A DNA stretch of 64,000 nt from Acidimicrobiales bacterium. GTDB taxonomy: Bacteria > Actinomycetota > Acidimicrobiia > Acidimicrobiales > JADJXE01. The notes under the pieces were generated by a model. It did not search any database. It was not told the origin of the DNA and saw nothing but the letters and a program-made list of their open reading frames with translations. A program made the translations under genes and the position numbers. Shown piece by piece: positions 16,825-25,313 of the stretch (position 1 is its first letter; every line of letters begins with the position of its first letter). The stretch lies in contig JADJXE010000001.1 of NCBI GenBank assembly GCA_016716005.1, forward strand, positions 1,873,001 to 1,937,000, written 5' to 3'.

Positions 16825-18137
16825 CCGCTCCACCGGCCGCCGCGCGGCGGGTCCGGCGTCACCACCGCACGGCGCTGGTGACCGGGGCGGCCGTCGCCGG
16901 GTGGGTGGCGCTGCTGGTGTTCGTCCGGCTGTGGGGCCTGGCGGTGGTCGAGCGGGCCGGGCGGACCTACGGGTTCTCGGCCGTGCCCCTCGTCGGCGAA
17001 TGGGAGCCGCGCCGGTCGTGGGTGCTGGTGGTGCCGGCCGGGCTGGCGGCTGCGGCGGTGGCGTGGGGCCCGCCCGTCGGTCGCCGTCTGCGTTGGCGCC
17101 CACTGCTCGCGGTGGCGGCCGGCGCCCATGCCGCCTGGGTGCTGGCGCTGGGGGCCGTCGACGGGCGAGCCGGCCTCGAGGCCTCGCTGGGCTCCCGCTT
17201 CGACCACCTCGCCGCCGTCGCGCTGGTGGGCTCACCGGGCCGGTTCCTCCGAGGCTTCGTGGCGGCCCTGCCCGGCTACCCGACTCACGTGAAGAGCCAC
17301 CCACCGGGGACGGTGCTGGTGCTGTGGGTGCTCGACCGCCTCGGGCTGGGCGGCACCGGGCCGGCGCTCGCGCTCGTGCTGGCCGGCGGGGCGCTGGCCG
17401 TCGTCGCCGCCCTGGTGGCGCTGCGCGAGCTGGCCGGCGAGGACGCCGCCCGGCGGGCGTCGCTGTTCGTCGCCCTGGCGCCGGCGGCCGTCTGGGCCAC
17501 CAACGCCGACGCCCTCTACGCCGGCATGGGCGCGCTGGCCGTGGCCCTCGTGGTGGTGGCCACCGGGCGCGACGGGCGGCGCGCCGACGGCCTGGCCGCG
17601 GCCGGTGGCGCCGCCCTCGGCGCGGGCCTCCTCCTCTCCTACGGGCTGGCCCTCCTCGCCGTCCCGATCGCCGCGGTCACCGTGGCCCGGCGCCGGGTGC
17701 GGGCCCTCGCGGTGGCCGCGGTGGTCGCCGCCGCGGTGGTGGCCCTCCCCGCGGCCTGGGGCTTCTGGTGGCCCGACGGGCTCGCGGCGACGCGGGCCGA
17801 GTACGCCGACGGCCTGGCACGAGTGCGCCCCTACGGGTACTTCGTGGTCGCCAACCTGGCGGTGTTCGCACTGGCGATCGGGCCGGCGACGGCCGCCGCC
17901 CTGGCCCGCCTCCGTGACCGGGGTGCGTGGCTGCTGGTGGGCGGCACCCTCGTCGCCGTCGCCGTGGCCGACCTGTCCGGCCTGTCGAAGGGCGAGGTGG
18001 AGCGCATCTGGCAGCCCTTCGTGCCGTTGGTGATGGTGGCCTGCTGCGCGCTCCCCGGGCGCGGCGCCCGCTGGTGGCTGGCCGTGCAGCTCGCGTTGGG
18101 CGTGGCCCTGCAGGCCGCGCTCCGCTCGCCGTGGTAG
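16821..18137 (+). CDS. Polytopic membrane protein, possibly GT-C-type glycosyltransferase
   Basis: 438 residues, GTG start overlapping the previous stop. About ten hydrophobic segments are visible. A large first extracytoplasmic loop (residues ~110-170) includes SRFDHLAAV and a LPGYPTHVKSHPPGT stretch; such His/Pro-rich loops and the cluster context (GT2 making a lipid-linked sugar) resemble GT-C mannosyltransferase-like proteins that use polyprenyl-phosphate sugars. Family assignment is tentative. A late GEVERIWQPF loop also recalls such enzymes. Confidence 0.7.
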   Translation: MTAPPAAARRVRRHHRTALVTGAAVAGWVALLVFVRLWGLAVVERAGRTYGFSAVPLVGEWEPRRSWVLVVPAGLAAAAVAWGPPVGRRLRWRPLLAVAAGAHAAWVLALGAVDGRAGLEASLGSRFDHLAAVALVGSPGRFLRGFVAALPGYPTHVKSHPPGTVLVLWVLDRLGLGGTGPALALVLAGGALAVVAALVALRELAGEDAARRASLFVALAPAAVWATNADALYAGMGALAVALVVVATGRDGRRADGLAAAGGAALGAGLLLSYGLALLAVPIAAVTVARRRVRALAVAAVVAAAVVALPAAWGFWWPDGLAATRAEYADGLARVRPYGYFVVANLAVFALAIGPATAAALARLRDRGAWLLVGGTLVAVAVADLSGLSKGEVERIWQPFVPLVMVACCALPGRGARWWLAVQLALGVALQAALRSPW

Positions 18138-18147
18138 GCACCCGGCC

Positions 18148-19203
18148 GTGAAGGTGCTCGTCACCGGCGGTGCGGGGTTCATCGGCAGCCACGTCGTCGA
18201 CGAGCTGGTCGAGGCCGGTGCCGACGTCGTCGTGCTCGACTCGCTCGACCCGGCCGCCCACCGGGGCGAGCCCGACTACCTGCACCCCGCCGCAGACCAC
18301 CGCCGCGCCGACCTCGCCGACGCCGGCGCCGTGGCCGACGCGGTCCGCGGGGTCGACGCGGTCTGCCACCAGGCGGCACGCGTCGGCCTGGGTCTCGACT
18401 TCGACGACGTCACCCGCTACGTCCACGACAACGACCTCGGCACCGCGGTGCTGCTGCGGGCCCTGTGGCGGGCCCGCTTCCGCGGGCGGCTGGTGGTCGC
18501 CTCGAGCATGGTCGTCTACGGCGAGGGCCGCTACCGCTGCGCCGATCACGGCGAGCGCCGGCCGGCCCCGCGCCTGGTGGCCGACCTCGAGGCCGGGCGG
18601 TTCGAGCCCAGGTGCCCCACCTGCGGGGCGTCGCTCGAGCCGATGGCCATCGCCGAGGACGCCGCCCTCGACCCCCGCAACGTGTACGCCGCCACCAAGG
18701 TGCACACCGAGCACCTGGCGTGGGTGTTCGGGCGCGAGGCCGGCGTGCCGGTGAGCGCGCTGCGCTACCACAACGTGTACGGGCCGCGGATGCCGAGGGA
18801 CACCCCGTACGCCGGGGTGGCCAGCATCTTCCGCAGCGCCCTGGCCGCCGGCCGCAGCCCCCGGGTGTTCGAGGACGGCCGCCAGCGCCGCGACTTCGTG
18901 CACGTCGCCGACGTCGCCCACGCCAACGTGCTGGCCCTCACCGCCGAGCCGCCACCGACCGGGCCGTTCAACGTGGCCAGCGGCGCGCCGCACACCGTCG
19001 GGGAGATGGCCGAGGCCCTAGCCGGCGCGTTCGGGCCCGGTGCGCCGCCGCCGGTGGTCACCGGCGAGTACCGGCTGGGCGACGTCCGCCACGTGGTGGC
19101 CTCGCCCACCCGCGCCGCCGAGGTGCTCGGCTTCCGCGCCGGGGTGGGCTTCGACGAGGGGATGCGCCAGTTCGCCACCGCCCCCCTGCGCGACCCGGTG
19201 TAG
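18148..19203 (+). CDS. NAD-dependent epimerase/dehydratase, dTDP-L-rhamnose 4-epimerase-like
   Basis: 351 residues, GTG start seven nt after TAGGCA. Extended SDR: VLVTGGAGFIGSHVVDEL binds NAD; VVASSMVVYGEG supplies the catalytic Ser region and NVYAATKVHTE the YxxxK pair. Between them lies an insertion with YRCADHGE and RCPTCGASL, a Cys-rich segment I know from dTDP-L-rhamnose 4-epimerase-type proteins. It would supply a nucleotide sugar for the cluster upstream. Other 4-epimerase or dehydratase activities remain possible. Confidence 0.82.
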   Translation: MKVLVTGGAGFIGSHVVDELVEAGADVVVLDSLDPAAHRGEPDYLHPAADHRRADLADAGAVADAVRGVDAVCHQAARVGLGLDFDDVTRYVHDNDLGTAVLLRALWRARFRGRLVVASSMVVYGEGRYRCADHGERRPAPRLVADLEAGRFEPRCPTCGASLEPMAIAEDAALDPRNVYAATKVHTEHLAWVFGREAGVPVSALRYHNVYGPRMPRDTPYAGVASIFRSALAAGRSPRVFEDGRQRRDFVHVADVAHANVLALTAEPPPTGPFNVASGAPHTVGEMAEALAGAFGPGAPPPVVTGEYRLGDVRHVVASPTRAAEVLGFRAGVGFDEGMRQFATAPLRDPV

Positions 19204-19254
19204 GAGCCGGTCCGCCGCCGGCGAGGCGCACCGCCCGGCGGCGGCCCCAGCCGG

Positions 19255-19372
19255 GTTTCCCATCGCGCCCACGACGCCTCACCCGCCGCCAACGCGACCA
19301 GCAGCCCCGACCCCCGTTTCCCATCGCGCCCACGACGCCTCACCCGCCGCCCGCGCGACCAAGAACCCCGAC
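19255..19372. repeat. 61-bp-period direct repeat, two copies
   Basis: Two 57-bp copies (19255-19311 and 19316-19372) are nearly identical; the first 36 bases, beginning GTTTCCCATCGCGCCCACG, match exactly. They fill the gap between two convergent genes. No ORF or hairpin explains them. Confidence 0.85.
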
Positions 19373-19376
19373 GGCG

Positions 19377-19796
19377 TCAGGCGCCGATGGCCAGCGCCGC
19401 CCGCTCGCCCCGATCGAGCACGAACAGGCCGACCGCCAGCGCGACGTAGAGGCTGAAGCTCGAGCCGCCGCGGAGCCCCAACCAGCCGGGGTCACCCGAG
19501 GCCTGCACGAGCGAGAGCACGGCCAGCGCCGCGAACCCGGCGGTCGCGGCCAGCAGCAGGATCCGCGCCCCCACGACCACGGCCACGACGGCCAGGAACC
19601 CGAGCGCCAGTGTGACCAGGGCCCCGAGCGGGTTGAACGACACGGTGGCCAGCTCGAGCGACGGCCACCCCACCAGGGCCCCCCGGTCGTCGGTGAACCC
19701 GAGGCCCCACGCCTGCCAGAGGCCGAGGGCGCCCATCGCCAGGGCGAGGAGCGAGACCCAGAGCTGGGCCCGGCGGATGCGGTTCACGGCGGTCAT
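19377..19796 (-). CDS. Small integral membrane protein
   Basis: 139 residues, ATG 19796 preceded by GAGGAGGG, which lies inside the end of the upstream DoxX gene; 13 bp separate the two genes. Four hydrophobic segments are evident, with a periplasmic-type loop containing WPSLELATVSFNP. I do not recognise a family. Pairing with a DoxX protein suggests a shared role at the membrane. Confidence 0.75.
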   Translation of the reverse strand: MTAVNRIRRAQLWVSLLALAMGALGLWQAWGLGFTDDRGALVGWPSLELATVSFNPLGALVTLALGFLAVVAVVVGARILLLAATAGFAALAVLSLVQASGDPGWLGLRGGSSFSLYVALAVGLFVLDRGERAALAIGA

Positions 19797-19809
19797 CGCG
19801 ACACCCTCC

Positions 19810-20364
19810 TCACGACGCCCTCAGCAGCAGCCGGTCGAGGGCCGAGCGGCGGGCCGCCCACACGGGCCGCAGCACGCCGTCGAGCCCGGCGACTCGCCCG
19901 GCAGCGGTGGCGAACACGGCGAGGTGGCCGAGGATCATCAGGTAGTACGCCCAGGGCCACTCGTCGGGCGCGTACAGCACCGACAGGGCGATCACCGACG
20001 ACTGGAGCGCCCCCACCACCGCCCAGAACCGGGTGGCCAGGCCGAGGATCAGGAAGGCGCCCACCAGCGCCTCTGCCACCAGCACGGTCCAGCCGAAGAT
20101 CCCGAAGTTGGGGAGCACCAGCTCGCGCACGACCCACTCGTAGGGGCCGAACACGGGATGGCTGACCGCGTACTCGGTGAAGCGGTAGAGCCCCCGGCCC
20201 GACGACTCCCCGAAGTCGGGCGGGCGCTTCCAGCCGGCCCCCGACAGCCAGAGCACACCCAGGCCGACGCGCAGCAGGAACACGAAGAACCGGCTGGCCC
20301 GGTCGGTCGGTGGCGCGTCGATGCCTGCACGGGCCATGGCCGGTGGGCCCGCGATCTGGGCCAT
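19810..20364 (-). CDS. DoxX family membrane protein
   Basis: 184 residues, ATG 20364 with GGGAGG upstream. Four membrane segments with R-x-GLGVLWLSGAGWKRPPDF and LVAEALVGAFLILGLATR blocks typical of the DoxX/DoxD family. DoxX proteins are associated with respiratory-chain or redox-linked membrane functions, though most members are uncharacterised. First gene of a two-gene operon with a small membrane protein. Confidence 0.82.
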   Translation of the reverse strand: MAQIAGPPAMARAGIDAPPTDRASRFFVFLLRVGLGVLWLSGAGWKRPPDFGESSGRGLYRFTEYAVSHPVFGPYEWVVRELVLPNFGIFGWTVLVAEALVGAFLILGLATRFWAVVGALQSSVIALSVLYAPDEWPWAYYLMILGHLAVFATAAGRVAGLDGVLRPVWAARRSALDRLLLRAS

Positions 20365-20411
20365 GTCGCCTCCCTCGGTTTCGGACGGGTCGGACAGTCG
20401 AACAGTCGAAT

Positions 20412-20456
20412 GGGTGGACGGGTGGACGGGTGGACGGGTGGACGGGTGGACGGGTG
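20412..20456. repeat. Five tandem copies of GGGTGGAC
   Basis: An exact 8-bp unit is repeated five times (20412-20451) with a sixth partial copy, 48 bp upstream of the DoxX start, in its probable promoter region. Such an array could vary in length by slippage. Confidence 0.92.
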
Positions 20457-20460
20457 CCTG

Positions 20461-20478
20461 GGGGCCCGACCGGGCCCC
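20461..20478 (-). terminator. GC hairpin downstream of the radical SAM gene
   Basis: GGGGCCC and GGGCCCC arms flank a four-base loop, 13 bp beyond the stop of the minus-strand radical SAM gene. It may terminate that operon before the DoxX operon. Confidence 0.5.
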
Positions 20479-20490
20479 GGTGGGTCACGC

Positions 20491-21321
20491 TCACCGGATG
20501 TTCAGCGTGGCGTCGTCTCCGGCCGGGCGTCCCTCGCTGAGCCTGATCATCGCCTCGGCCGGGATGCGCAGCGGATCGGTGGTGCGGGTGACCAGCAGGT
20601 CGGTGTCGAGCCGCCGCCCGTGCACCGTCGCCGCGAAGGGGCTCCAGAAGGCACCCTCGGCCGTGATCGTGAGCTCGGGCGGCAGCTCGGCCATCCCGAC
20701 GGGCACACCGAGGTGGTTCGTCGAGGCCCGGCCCCGGCGGACGACCGGCCGGACCACGTGGTCCTCGTCGGGCACCCCGAGCTCGCGGTGGAGGGCGCAG
20801 AGCCGCTCCATGGCCCCCGGCTCGAGGGCCGCCGGCTCGGTGGTGGCGATCCGCACCCGGATGCCCCGCGCCACGATCCTCGGGACGGCCTCGACCACCC
20901 GGCGGAAGCTCTCGGGCCCCCGGAACAGGTCGTTGCGGTCGGGCTCGGCGGCGTCGAGCGAGATCTGCAGCGACACCGGCCGACCAGCGAACGCCGAGAG
21001 CCGCTCCAGCCGCTCGTCGCTGAAGTACGTGGCGTTGGTGAGGGCGACGACAGGGAGCACGTCGGCCATGCGGGCGAGCGTCTCGGGCAGGTACGCCAGG
21101 AGGAACGGCTCGCCCCCGGTGACGCCGAGCGCGCCGAACCCGAGGCCGGCGGCCTGCTCTGCCGCCCGGAGCAGCCGCTCGGCCCCCAGCTCGCGCCGGG
21201 CGACGCCTGGTGCCGACTCGGTGAGGCAGTACGTGCAGGCCAGGTTGCAGTGGTAGTTGGAGTACAGCCAGACCCGATCGCCGATCGCGCCGGCCGCCAC
21301 GGCGTCGACGACGGCGGTCAC
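20491..21321 (-). CDS. Radical SAM protein
   Basis: 276 residues, GTG 21321 overlapping the stop of the CMD gene (GTGA). The iron-sulfur motif is CNLACTYC (Cys 25, 29 and 32), followed by the VTGGEPFLL (GGE) motif and an SLQISLDAAEP strand, giving a standard radical SAM core. No C-terminal SPASM cysteines are visible. Substrate unknown. Translational coupling to a carboxymuconolactone-decarboxylase-like protein suggests the two act together. Confidence 0.87.
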   Translation of the reverse strand: MTAVVDAVAAGAIGDRVWLYSNYHCNLACTYCLTESAPGVARRELGAERLLRAAEQAAGLGFGALGVTGGEPFLLAYLPETLARMADVLPVVALTNATYFSDERLERLSAFAGRPVSLQISLDAAEPDRNDLFRGPESFRRVVEAVPRIVARGIRVRIATTEPAALEPGAMERLCALHRELGVPDEDHVVRPVVRRGRASTNHLGVPVGMAELPPELTITAEGAFWSPFAATVHGRRLDTDLLVTRTTDPLRIPAEAMIRLSEGRPAGDDATLNIR

Positions 21322-21887
21322 GGCGGCGACCCCCCAGCGGCGAAACCCTCCCGGGCCAGGCGGGCCAGCGTGTCCGGCGCCGACGGCAGGTCGAGCGCCG
21401 TGCAGAAGCGGTTGAGGAGCATGGTGGCCGTGACCAGCAGCGTCAGCTCGACCACCTCGGCGTCGGTGCACCACCGCCGAACGGCTGCCGCGACGTCGTC
21501 GCCGACCGGGCCGGTGGCGGCCACCGCAGCCGCCCAGGCGAGCACCGCCCGCTCCCGCTCGTCGGCGAAGACGTCGACGAGGGGCGCCTCGCAGCGCAGC
21601 GCCCGGACCTCGTCGCGGTCGAGCCCGGTGTCGATCGCCACGACGGTGTGCGCGGCCACGCAATACCGGCACCCGAGGAGCGCGGAGACGTGGAGGATCA
21701 CCAGCTCCTTGGTGCGGGCGTCGACGGCCGTCGGGCCCAGGGTGCGCCCCACGAAGGGGAGGGCCACCTCCATGAGCTCGGGCACCTGGGCCATCGCCGC
21801 GGCGATCACGCCGGGGTCACCGCCGGCGTAGAAGGGGCGGGCCAGCAGGGGCGCCTGGTCCGCGCCGATCAGCTCAACCCGTGCCAC
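21318..21887 (-). CDS. Carboxymuconolactone decarboxylase / AhpD-like protein
   Basis: 189 residues from GTG 21887, which has a GAGGGGGG ribosome binding site four bases upstream; an in-frame start at 21938 is possible but would overlap the divergent lipoprotein promoter. The helical CMD fold is shown by the redox motif LGCRYCVAAHT (CxxC with a following His) and an N-terminal VDARTKELVIL block. AhpD-like proteins act as thiol peroxidases or disulfide reductases. Coupled to a radical SAM gene. Confidence 0.82.
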   Translation of the reverse strand: MARVELIGADQAPLLARPFYAGGDPGVIAAAMAQVPELMEVALPFVGRTLGPTAVDARTKELVILHVSALLGCRYCVAAHTVVAIDTGLDRDEVRALRCEAPLVDVFADERERAVLAWAAAVAATGPVGDDVAAAVRRWCTDAEVVELTLLVTATMLLNRFCTALDLPSAPDTLARLAREGFAAGGSPP

Positions 21888-21929
21888 CAGGCCCCCCTCT
21901 GCTGCCGCGGTCCCGCGCCGACGGGACGC

Positions 21930-21935
21930 TACCGT
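21930..21935 (+). promoter_or_regulatory. -10 element (TACCGT) for the beta-propeller lipoprotein
   Basis: TACCGT ends eight nt before GTG 21944; no ribosome binding site is seen, suggesting a leaderless mRNA. Confidence 0.5.
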
Positions 21936-21943
21936 CACCGGCC

Positions 21944-22906
21944 GTGCCCCGCCGGCCCCGCCCCCACCGTCTGGCCGTCGCCGCCGTGGCCGTGTTCGCC
22001 CTCGCGGCCACCGGGGCGAGCGGCTGCGCCGACGACGGCGCCGACGACGGCGCCGACGAACCCACCGGCGAGGTGCTGGTGGTCGCCCCCGACGTCGCCG
22101 CCCTGGTCGCGCTCCCCGACGGGGGGGTGCGGTACGGCGAGCGGCGCACCGGCCGCATCCTCGACGTCGCCCCCGACGGGGGTGAGCCGCAGGAGGTCGC
22201 CCGGGTCGAGGTGGGGGCCGACGGCCAGCGAGGGCTCGTGGGGCTGGCGGTCGACGCCGCCGGCCGCACCTTCGCCGCCTGGACCGGGCCGGACGGACGG
22301 CTCGTGGTGGGCCAGGTCGCGCCCGGGCCGGTCCGGCTCGTGTGGGAGGGGCCGGCCTCGACCGACCGTGCGACGGGGGGCCACGTCGTGGTCGATCCCG
22401 ACGGGAACCTGGTCATCGGTGTCGGCGACCTGCTCGACCCCGCCGCCGCCGCCGACCCCGCCACCCCGAACGGAAAGCTGCTGCGCCTCGACCCCGACGG
22501 ACCGCCCGGCCAGGCGCCGAGCGTGGTCTCGGCCGGGTGGAACAACCCGTACGCCTTCGCCTTCGCCCCCGGAGGCGCCCTGTGGGTCGCCGACAACTCG
22601 CCCGGCGACGAGCCCGAGCGGCTGGCCCGGGGTGACGTCGACGGACGGCCGACCTCGATCACCGACCTGCCGCCCGGCACGGCGCCGTCGGGCCTGGCCG
22701 CGCCGGCCGACGACGAGCTGCTGGTGTGCGGGTACGTGAGCGGCACGCTCACCCGCTGGGCCGTCGACGCCGACGGCTCGGCCGAGCCGGACGCCACGCT
22801 GGCGTCGGACTGCCGCATCGGCGCCGTGGTGCTGGCCGACGGGAGCGTCGCGTACTCGACCGAGGACGCCATCGCCGTCGTGGCCGGCGACCAGGGCGTT
22901 CAGTAG
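21944..22906 (+). CDS. Lipoprotein with beta-propeller (glucose/sorbosone dehydrogenase-like)
   Basis: 320 residues from GTG 21944. The signal peptide ends in a lipobox (TGASGCADD, Cys about residue 29). The body has repeated Asp-Gly strands, RGLVGLAVDAAGR, GGHVVVDPDGNLVIG, NPYAFAFAPGG and VADNSPGDEPERL, the pattern of the soluble aldose dehydrogenase / NHL-type six-bladed propeller. A sugar or alcohol dehydrogenase activity (often PQQ-dependent) or a binding role is possible; catalytic His is not evident, so enzyme activity is uncertain. Confidence 0.75.
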   Translation: MPRRPRPHRLAVAAVAVFALAATGASGCADDGADDGADEPTGEVLVVAPDVAALVALPDGGVRYGERRTGRILDVAPDGGEPQEVARVEVGADGQRGLVGLAVDAAGRTFAAWTGPDGRLVVGQVAPGPVRLVWEGPASTDRATGGHVVVDPDGNLVIGVGDLLDPAAAADPATPNGKLLRLDPDGPPGQAPSVVSAGWNNPYAFAFAPGGALWVADNSPGDEPERLARGDVDGRPTSITDLPPGTAPSGLAAPADDELLVCGYVSGTLTRWAVDADGSAEPDATLASDCRIGAVVLADGSVAYSTEDAIAVVAGDQGVQ

Positions 22907-23268
22907 GAGACCGACGCGGCCGCGCCCTCGGCGGTCATGAACTCGACCAGGCCCGGCCCGCCTCCCATCGCTGCGCCGGGAACGAGCTCGGAGGTGTCGA
23001 GCTCGCGGACCTTGGCGCAGGGGGTGCACACCAGGAGCGCGCCGCCCTCTTCGCCGAAGATGGCGACCAGCTCGGCGAGCGGCGGGAGCCCGTCGGCATG
23101 GACGCCGTCGGCACCTCCGGGCACCGCGAACCGCACGGCGTCGTTGCTCACGAAGACCATCGTCTCCTTGCCCGACGCCAGCGCGGCGTTGGCGACCACG
23201 AAGGCGATGGTCGCCCGGTCGGGGTCTTCGGCGCCGCGGGTCAGGTTCACGAGGAATCGCGTGGACAT
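22900..23268 (-). CDS. DsrE family protein
   Basis: 122 residues, ATG 23268 with AAGGAGGG eight nt upstream. Compact alpha/beta protein with FLVNLTRGAEDPDRATIAFV opening, an ETMVFVSNDAV strand and LLVCTPCAKVREL carrying the Cys pair, as in DsrE-like sulfur-carrier proteins of peroxiredoxin-like fold. It probably handles sulfane sulfur or acts as a redox partner. The stop overlaps the lipoprotein stop tail to tail by 7 bp. Confidence 0.83.
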   Translation of the reverse strand: MSTRFLVNLTRGAEDPDRATIAFVVANAALASGKETMVFVSNDAVRFAVPGGADGVHADGLPPLAELVAIFGEEGGALLVCTPCAKVRELDTSELVPGAAMGGGPGLVEFMTAEGAAASVSY

Positions 23269-23383
23269 GGTGATGGCCCTCCTTGGGGGATCGAGCCTCG
23301 AAGGGGCCCGGCGGTGCCCGATCCTGCTACGGAGCCGGCTCCCCGGCTGGATCACCGGCGCCCGGCGCGGCAGCCTCGTGACC

Positions 23384-24532
23384 GTGCTCCCGACCGACGA
23401 GGCGACGGCGCGGGCCGCGCCCCTGCGGGTGGGGCCCCTCGACGTGTGGCCCCCCGTCGTGCTCGCACCGATGGCGGGCGTCACCGACGCCGCGTTCCGC
23501 CGCGTCTGCCGGCGGTTCGGCGGCGGGCTCCACGTGAGCGAGATGGTGAACGCCCGCGGCCTGGTCGAGGGCGGCACCCGCTCGTGGGAGCTGGCGGCGT
23601 TCGACCCCGACGAGACCCCCCGGAGCATCCAGCTCTACGGCACGGACCCCGCGACGGTGGGCGCCGCGGTCGCCCGGCTGGTGGGCGAGGGCCGCGTCGA
23701 CCACGTCGACCTGAACGTCGGCTGCCCCGCGCGCAAGGTGACCCGCCACGGTGGGGGCGCGGGCCTGGCGGCCCGGCCACGGCTGCTGGCCGCGCTGGTC
23801 GCCGCGGCCGTGCGGGCCGCCGGCCCAGTGCCCGTCACCGTGAAGATGCGCCTGGGCCTCGACGCCGAGCGCCTGACCTACCTGGAGGCGGGCCGGGTGG
23901 CCGAGGACCAGGGCGCCGCCGGCGTGGCCCTCCACGCCCGCACCGCCGAGCAGCACTACGCGGGCGCGGCCGACTGGGCGGCGATCGGCCGGCTGAAGAC
24001 AGAGGTGCGGACGATCCCCGTCCTCGGCAACGGCGACGTGTGGACGGCGGCCGACGCGCTCCGGATGATCGCCGAGACCGGATGCGACGGGGTGGTCGTG
24101 GGGCGCGCCTGCCTCGGGCGGCCGTGGCTGTTCGGCGAGCTCGACGCCGCCTTCGCCGGCCGACCGATCCCGGCCCCGCCACCATTGGGCCTGGTGGTCG
24201 ACACCGTGGCGGAGCACGCCGGCCTCCTCGTCCAGCGGCTGGGCGAGGCGCGCGGGCTCCGCGACCTCCGCAAGCACCTCGGCTGGTACCTCGCGGGCTA
24301 CCCCGTCGGCGGGGACGCACGCCGGGCGCTCATGGGGGCGACCTCGCTGGCCGGGCTGCGGCGCCTGCTCGACGGGCTCGACCGGACCGTGCTGGCGCCG
24401 CCCGGCTCGGAGCGGCTGCCCCGCGGCCGCCAGGACGGCCCGCACCGCGTGGTGCTGCCCGAGGGCTGGCTCGACCCGCTGGCCGACGGGCCGCCGCCGG
24501 CCGGCTCGGAGCGGGCCGTGAGCGGCGGGTGA
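23384..24532 (+). CDS. dusB: tRNA-dihydrouridine synthase
   Basis: 382 residues from GTG 23384, which lies seven nt after CAGCCT; GTG 23378 is an alternative. TIM-barrel FMN enzyme that reduces uridine to dihydrouridine in tRNA. Visible motifs are VLAPMAGVTDAAFR, DLNVGCPARKVTRHGGGAGL with the catalytic Cys, VKMRLGLD and VLGNGDVWTAADA (phosphate site). The C-terminal helical tRNA-binding domain is present (LRKHLGWYLAGYP). Its stop overlaps the maf GTG. Confidence 0.92.
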   Translation: MLPTDEATARAAPLRVGPLDVWPPVVLAPMAGVTDAAFRRVCRRFGGGLHVSEMVNARGLVEGGTRSWELAAFDPDETPRSIQLYGTDPATVGAAVARLVGEGRVDHVDLNVGCPARKVTRHGGGAGLAARPRLLAALVAAAVRAAGPVPVTVKMRLGLDAERLTYLEAGRVAEDQGAAGVALHARTAEQHYAGAADWAAIGRLKTEVRTIPVLGNGDVWTAADALRMIAETGCDGVVVGRACLGRPWLFGELDAAFAGRPIPAPPPLGLVVDTVAEHAGLLVQRLGEARGLRDLRKHLGWYLAGYPVGGDARRALMGATSLAGLRRLLDGLDRTVLAPPGSERLPRGRQDGPHRVVLPEGWLDPLADGPPPAGSERAVSGG

Positions 24533-25158
24533 CGGCCACGGACGCGATCGGCCGGGCCGCGCACCTGCCCCCGCTGGTGCTGGCCTCCGCCTCCCCCCGC
24601 CGGGCCGAGCTGCTGCGGCTGCTCGGCGCGCGCTTCGTCACCCGGACGCCCGACGTCGACGAGGCACCCGTCCCCGGCGAGGACCCGGTCGCCCACGTGC
24701 GCCGGCTTGCCGCGGAGAAGGCGAGGGCCGTGGCCCGCCCCGGCGAGCTGATCGTCGCCGCCGACACCACCGTCGCCCTCGACGGCGAGCCCCTCGGCAA
24801 GCCCCGCGACGACGCCGATGCCCGCGCCGTGCTGCGGCGCCTGTCGGGCCGCTCCCACCTGGTGCACACCGCGGTGGCGGTGCGCCACCACGGCACCCCG
24901 GTGACGGCCACGGCCGTGGGCGTGGCCACCAGCGAGGTGGCCTTCACCCCCCTCTCCGAGAGCGCCATCGAGTGGTACGTCGCCACCGGCGAGCCGTCCG
25001 ACAAGGCCGGCGGGTACGGGGTGCAGGGTGCCGGGGGGCTCTTCGTGGCGTCGATCAGCGGCAGCCCCACCAACGTGATCGGGCTGCCCCTCCCGCTGCT
25101 GGCCGCGCTGCTCTCGGAGGTGGGTGCCGACCTGCTCGCCTACTGCCGGCCCCGCTGA
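24529..25158 (+). CDS. maf: Maf-like nucleotide pyrophosphatase
   Basis: 209 residues, GTG 24529 overlapping the dus stop. Maf proteins hydrolyse non-canonical or pyrimidine nucleoside triphosphates to monophosphates. The signature LASASPRRAELL, the DVDEAPVPGEDPVAHV block, AADTTVALDGEPLGKP and SDKAGGYGVQG with the catalytic Asp are all visible. Followed by a long inverted repeat that faces zwf. Confidence 0.92.
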   Translation: MTATDAIGRAAHLPPLVLASASPRRAELLRLLGARFVTRTPDVDEAPVPGEDPVAHVRRLAAEKARAVARPGELIVAADTTVALDGEPLGKPRDDADARAVLRRLSGRSHLVHTAVAVRHHGTPVTATAVGVATSEVAFTPLSESAIEWYVATGEPSDKAGGYGVQGAGGLFVASISGSPTNVIGLPLPLLAALLSEVGADLLAYCRPR

Positions 25159-25235
25159 GCCCGGCCCCCGCCGGCGAACCCCGCCGACGGCCCCCGCCGA
25201 CGCCCCCCCGGCACCCCCCGGCCGACGCCCCCGGC

Positions 25236-25284
25236 GTTCTGCGTCCCCGAGGTGCCGCAAACGGGGCCGATCGGGACGCAGAAC
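25236..25284. terminator. Inverted repeat between convergent genes, bidirectional terminator
   Basis: Perfect 12-bp arms GTTCTGCGTCCC (25236-25247) and its complement (25273-25284) bracket 25 nt. It lies between the convergent maf and zwf genes, so it probably terminates transcription from both sides. Confidence 0.7.
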
Positions 25285-25313
25285 CGTGGGGGACGTACGC
25301 CGGAGCCGGACGA

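Noticed and set aside
19255..19372. Two-repeat CRISPR array
   Set aside because: Only two copies, the spacer would be four bases, and no cas gene is present.
20412..20456. CRISPR-like repeat array
   Set aside because: Units are only 8 bp and directly adjacent, with no spacers and no cas genes nearby; it is a simple tandem repeat.
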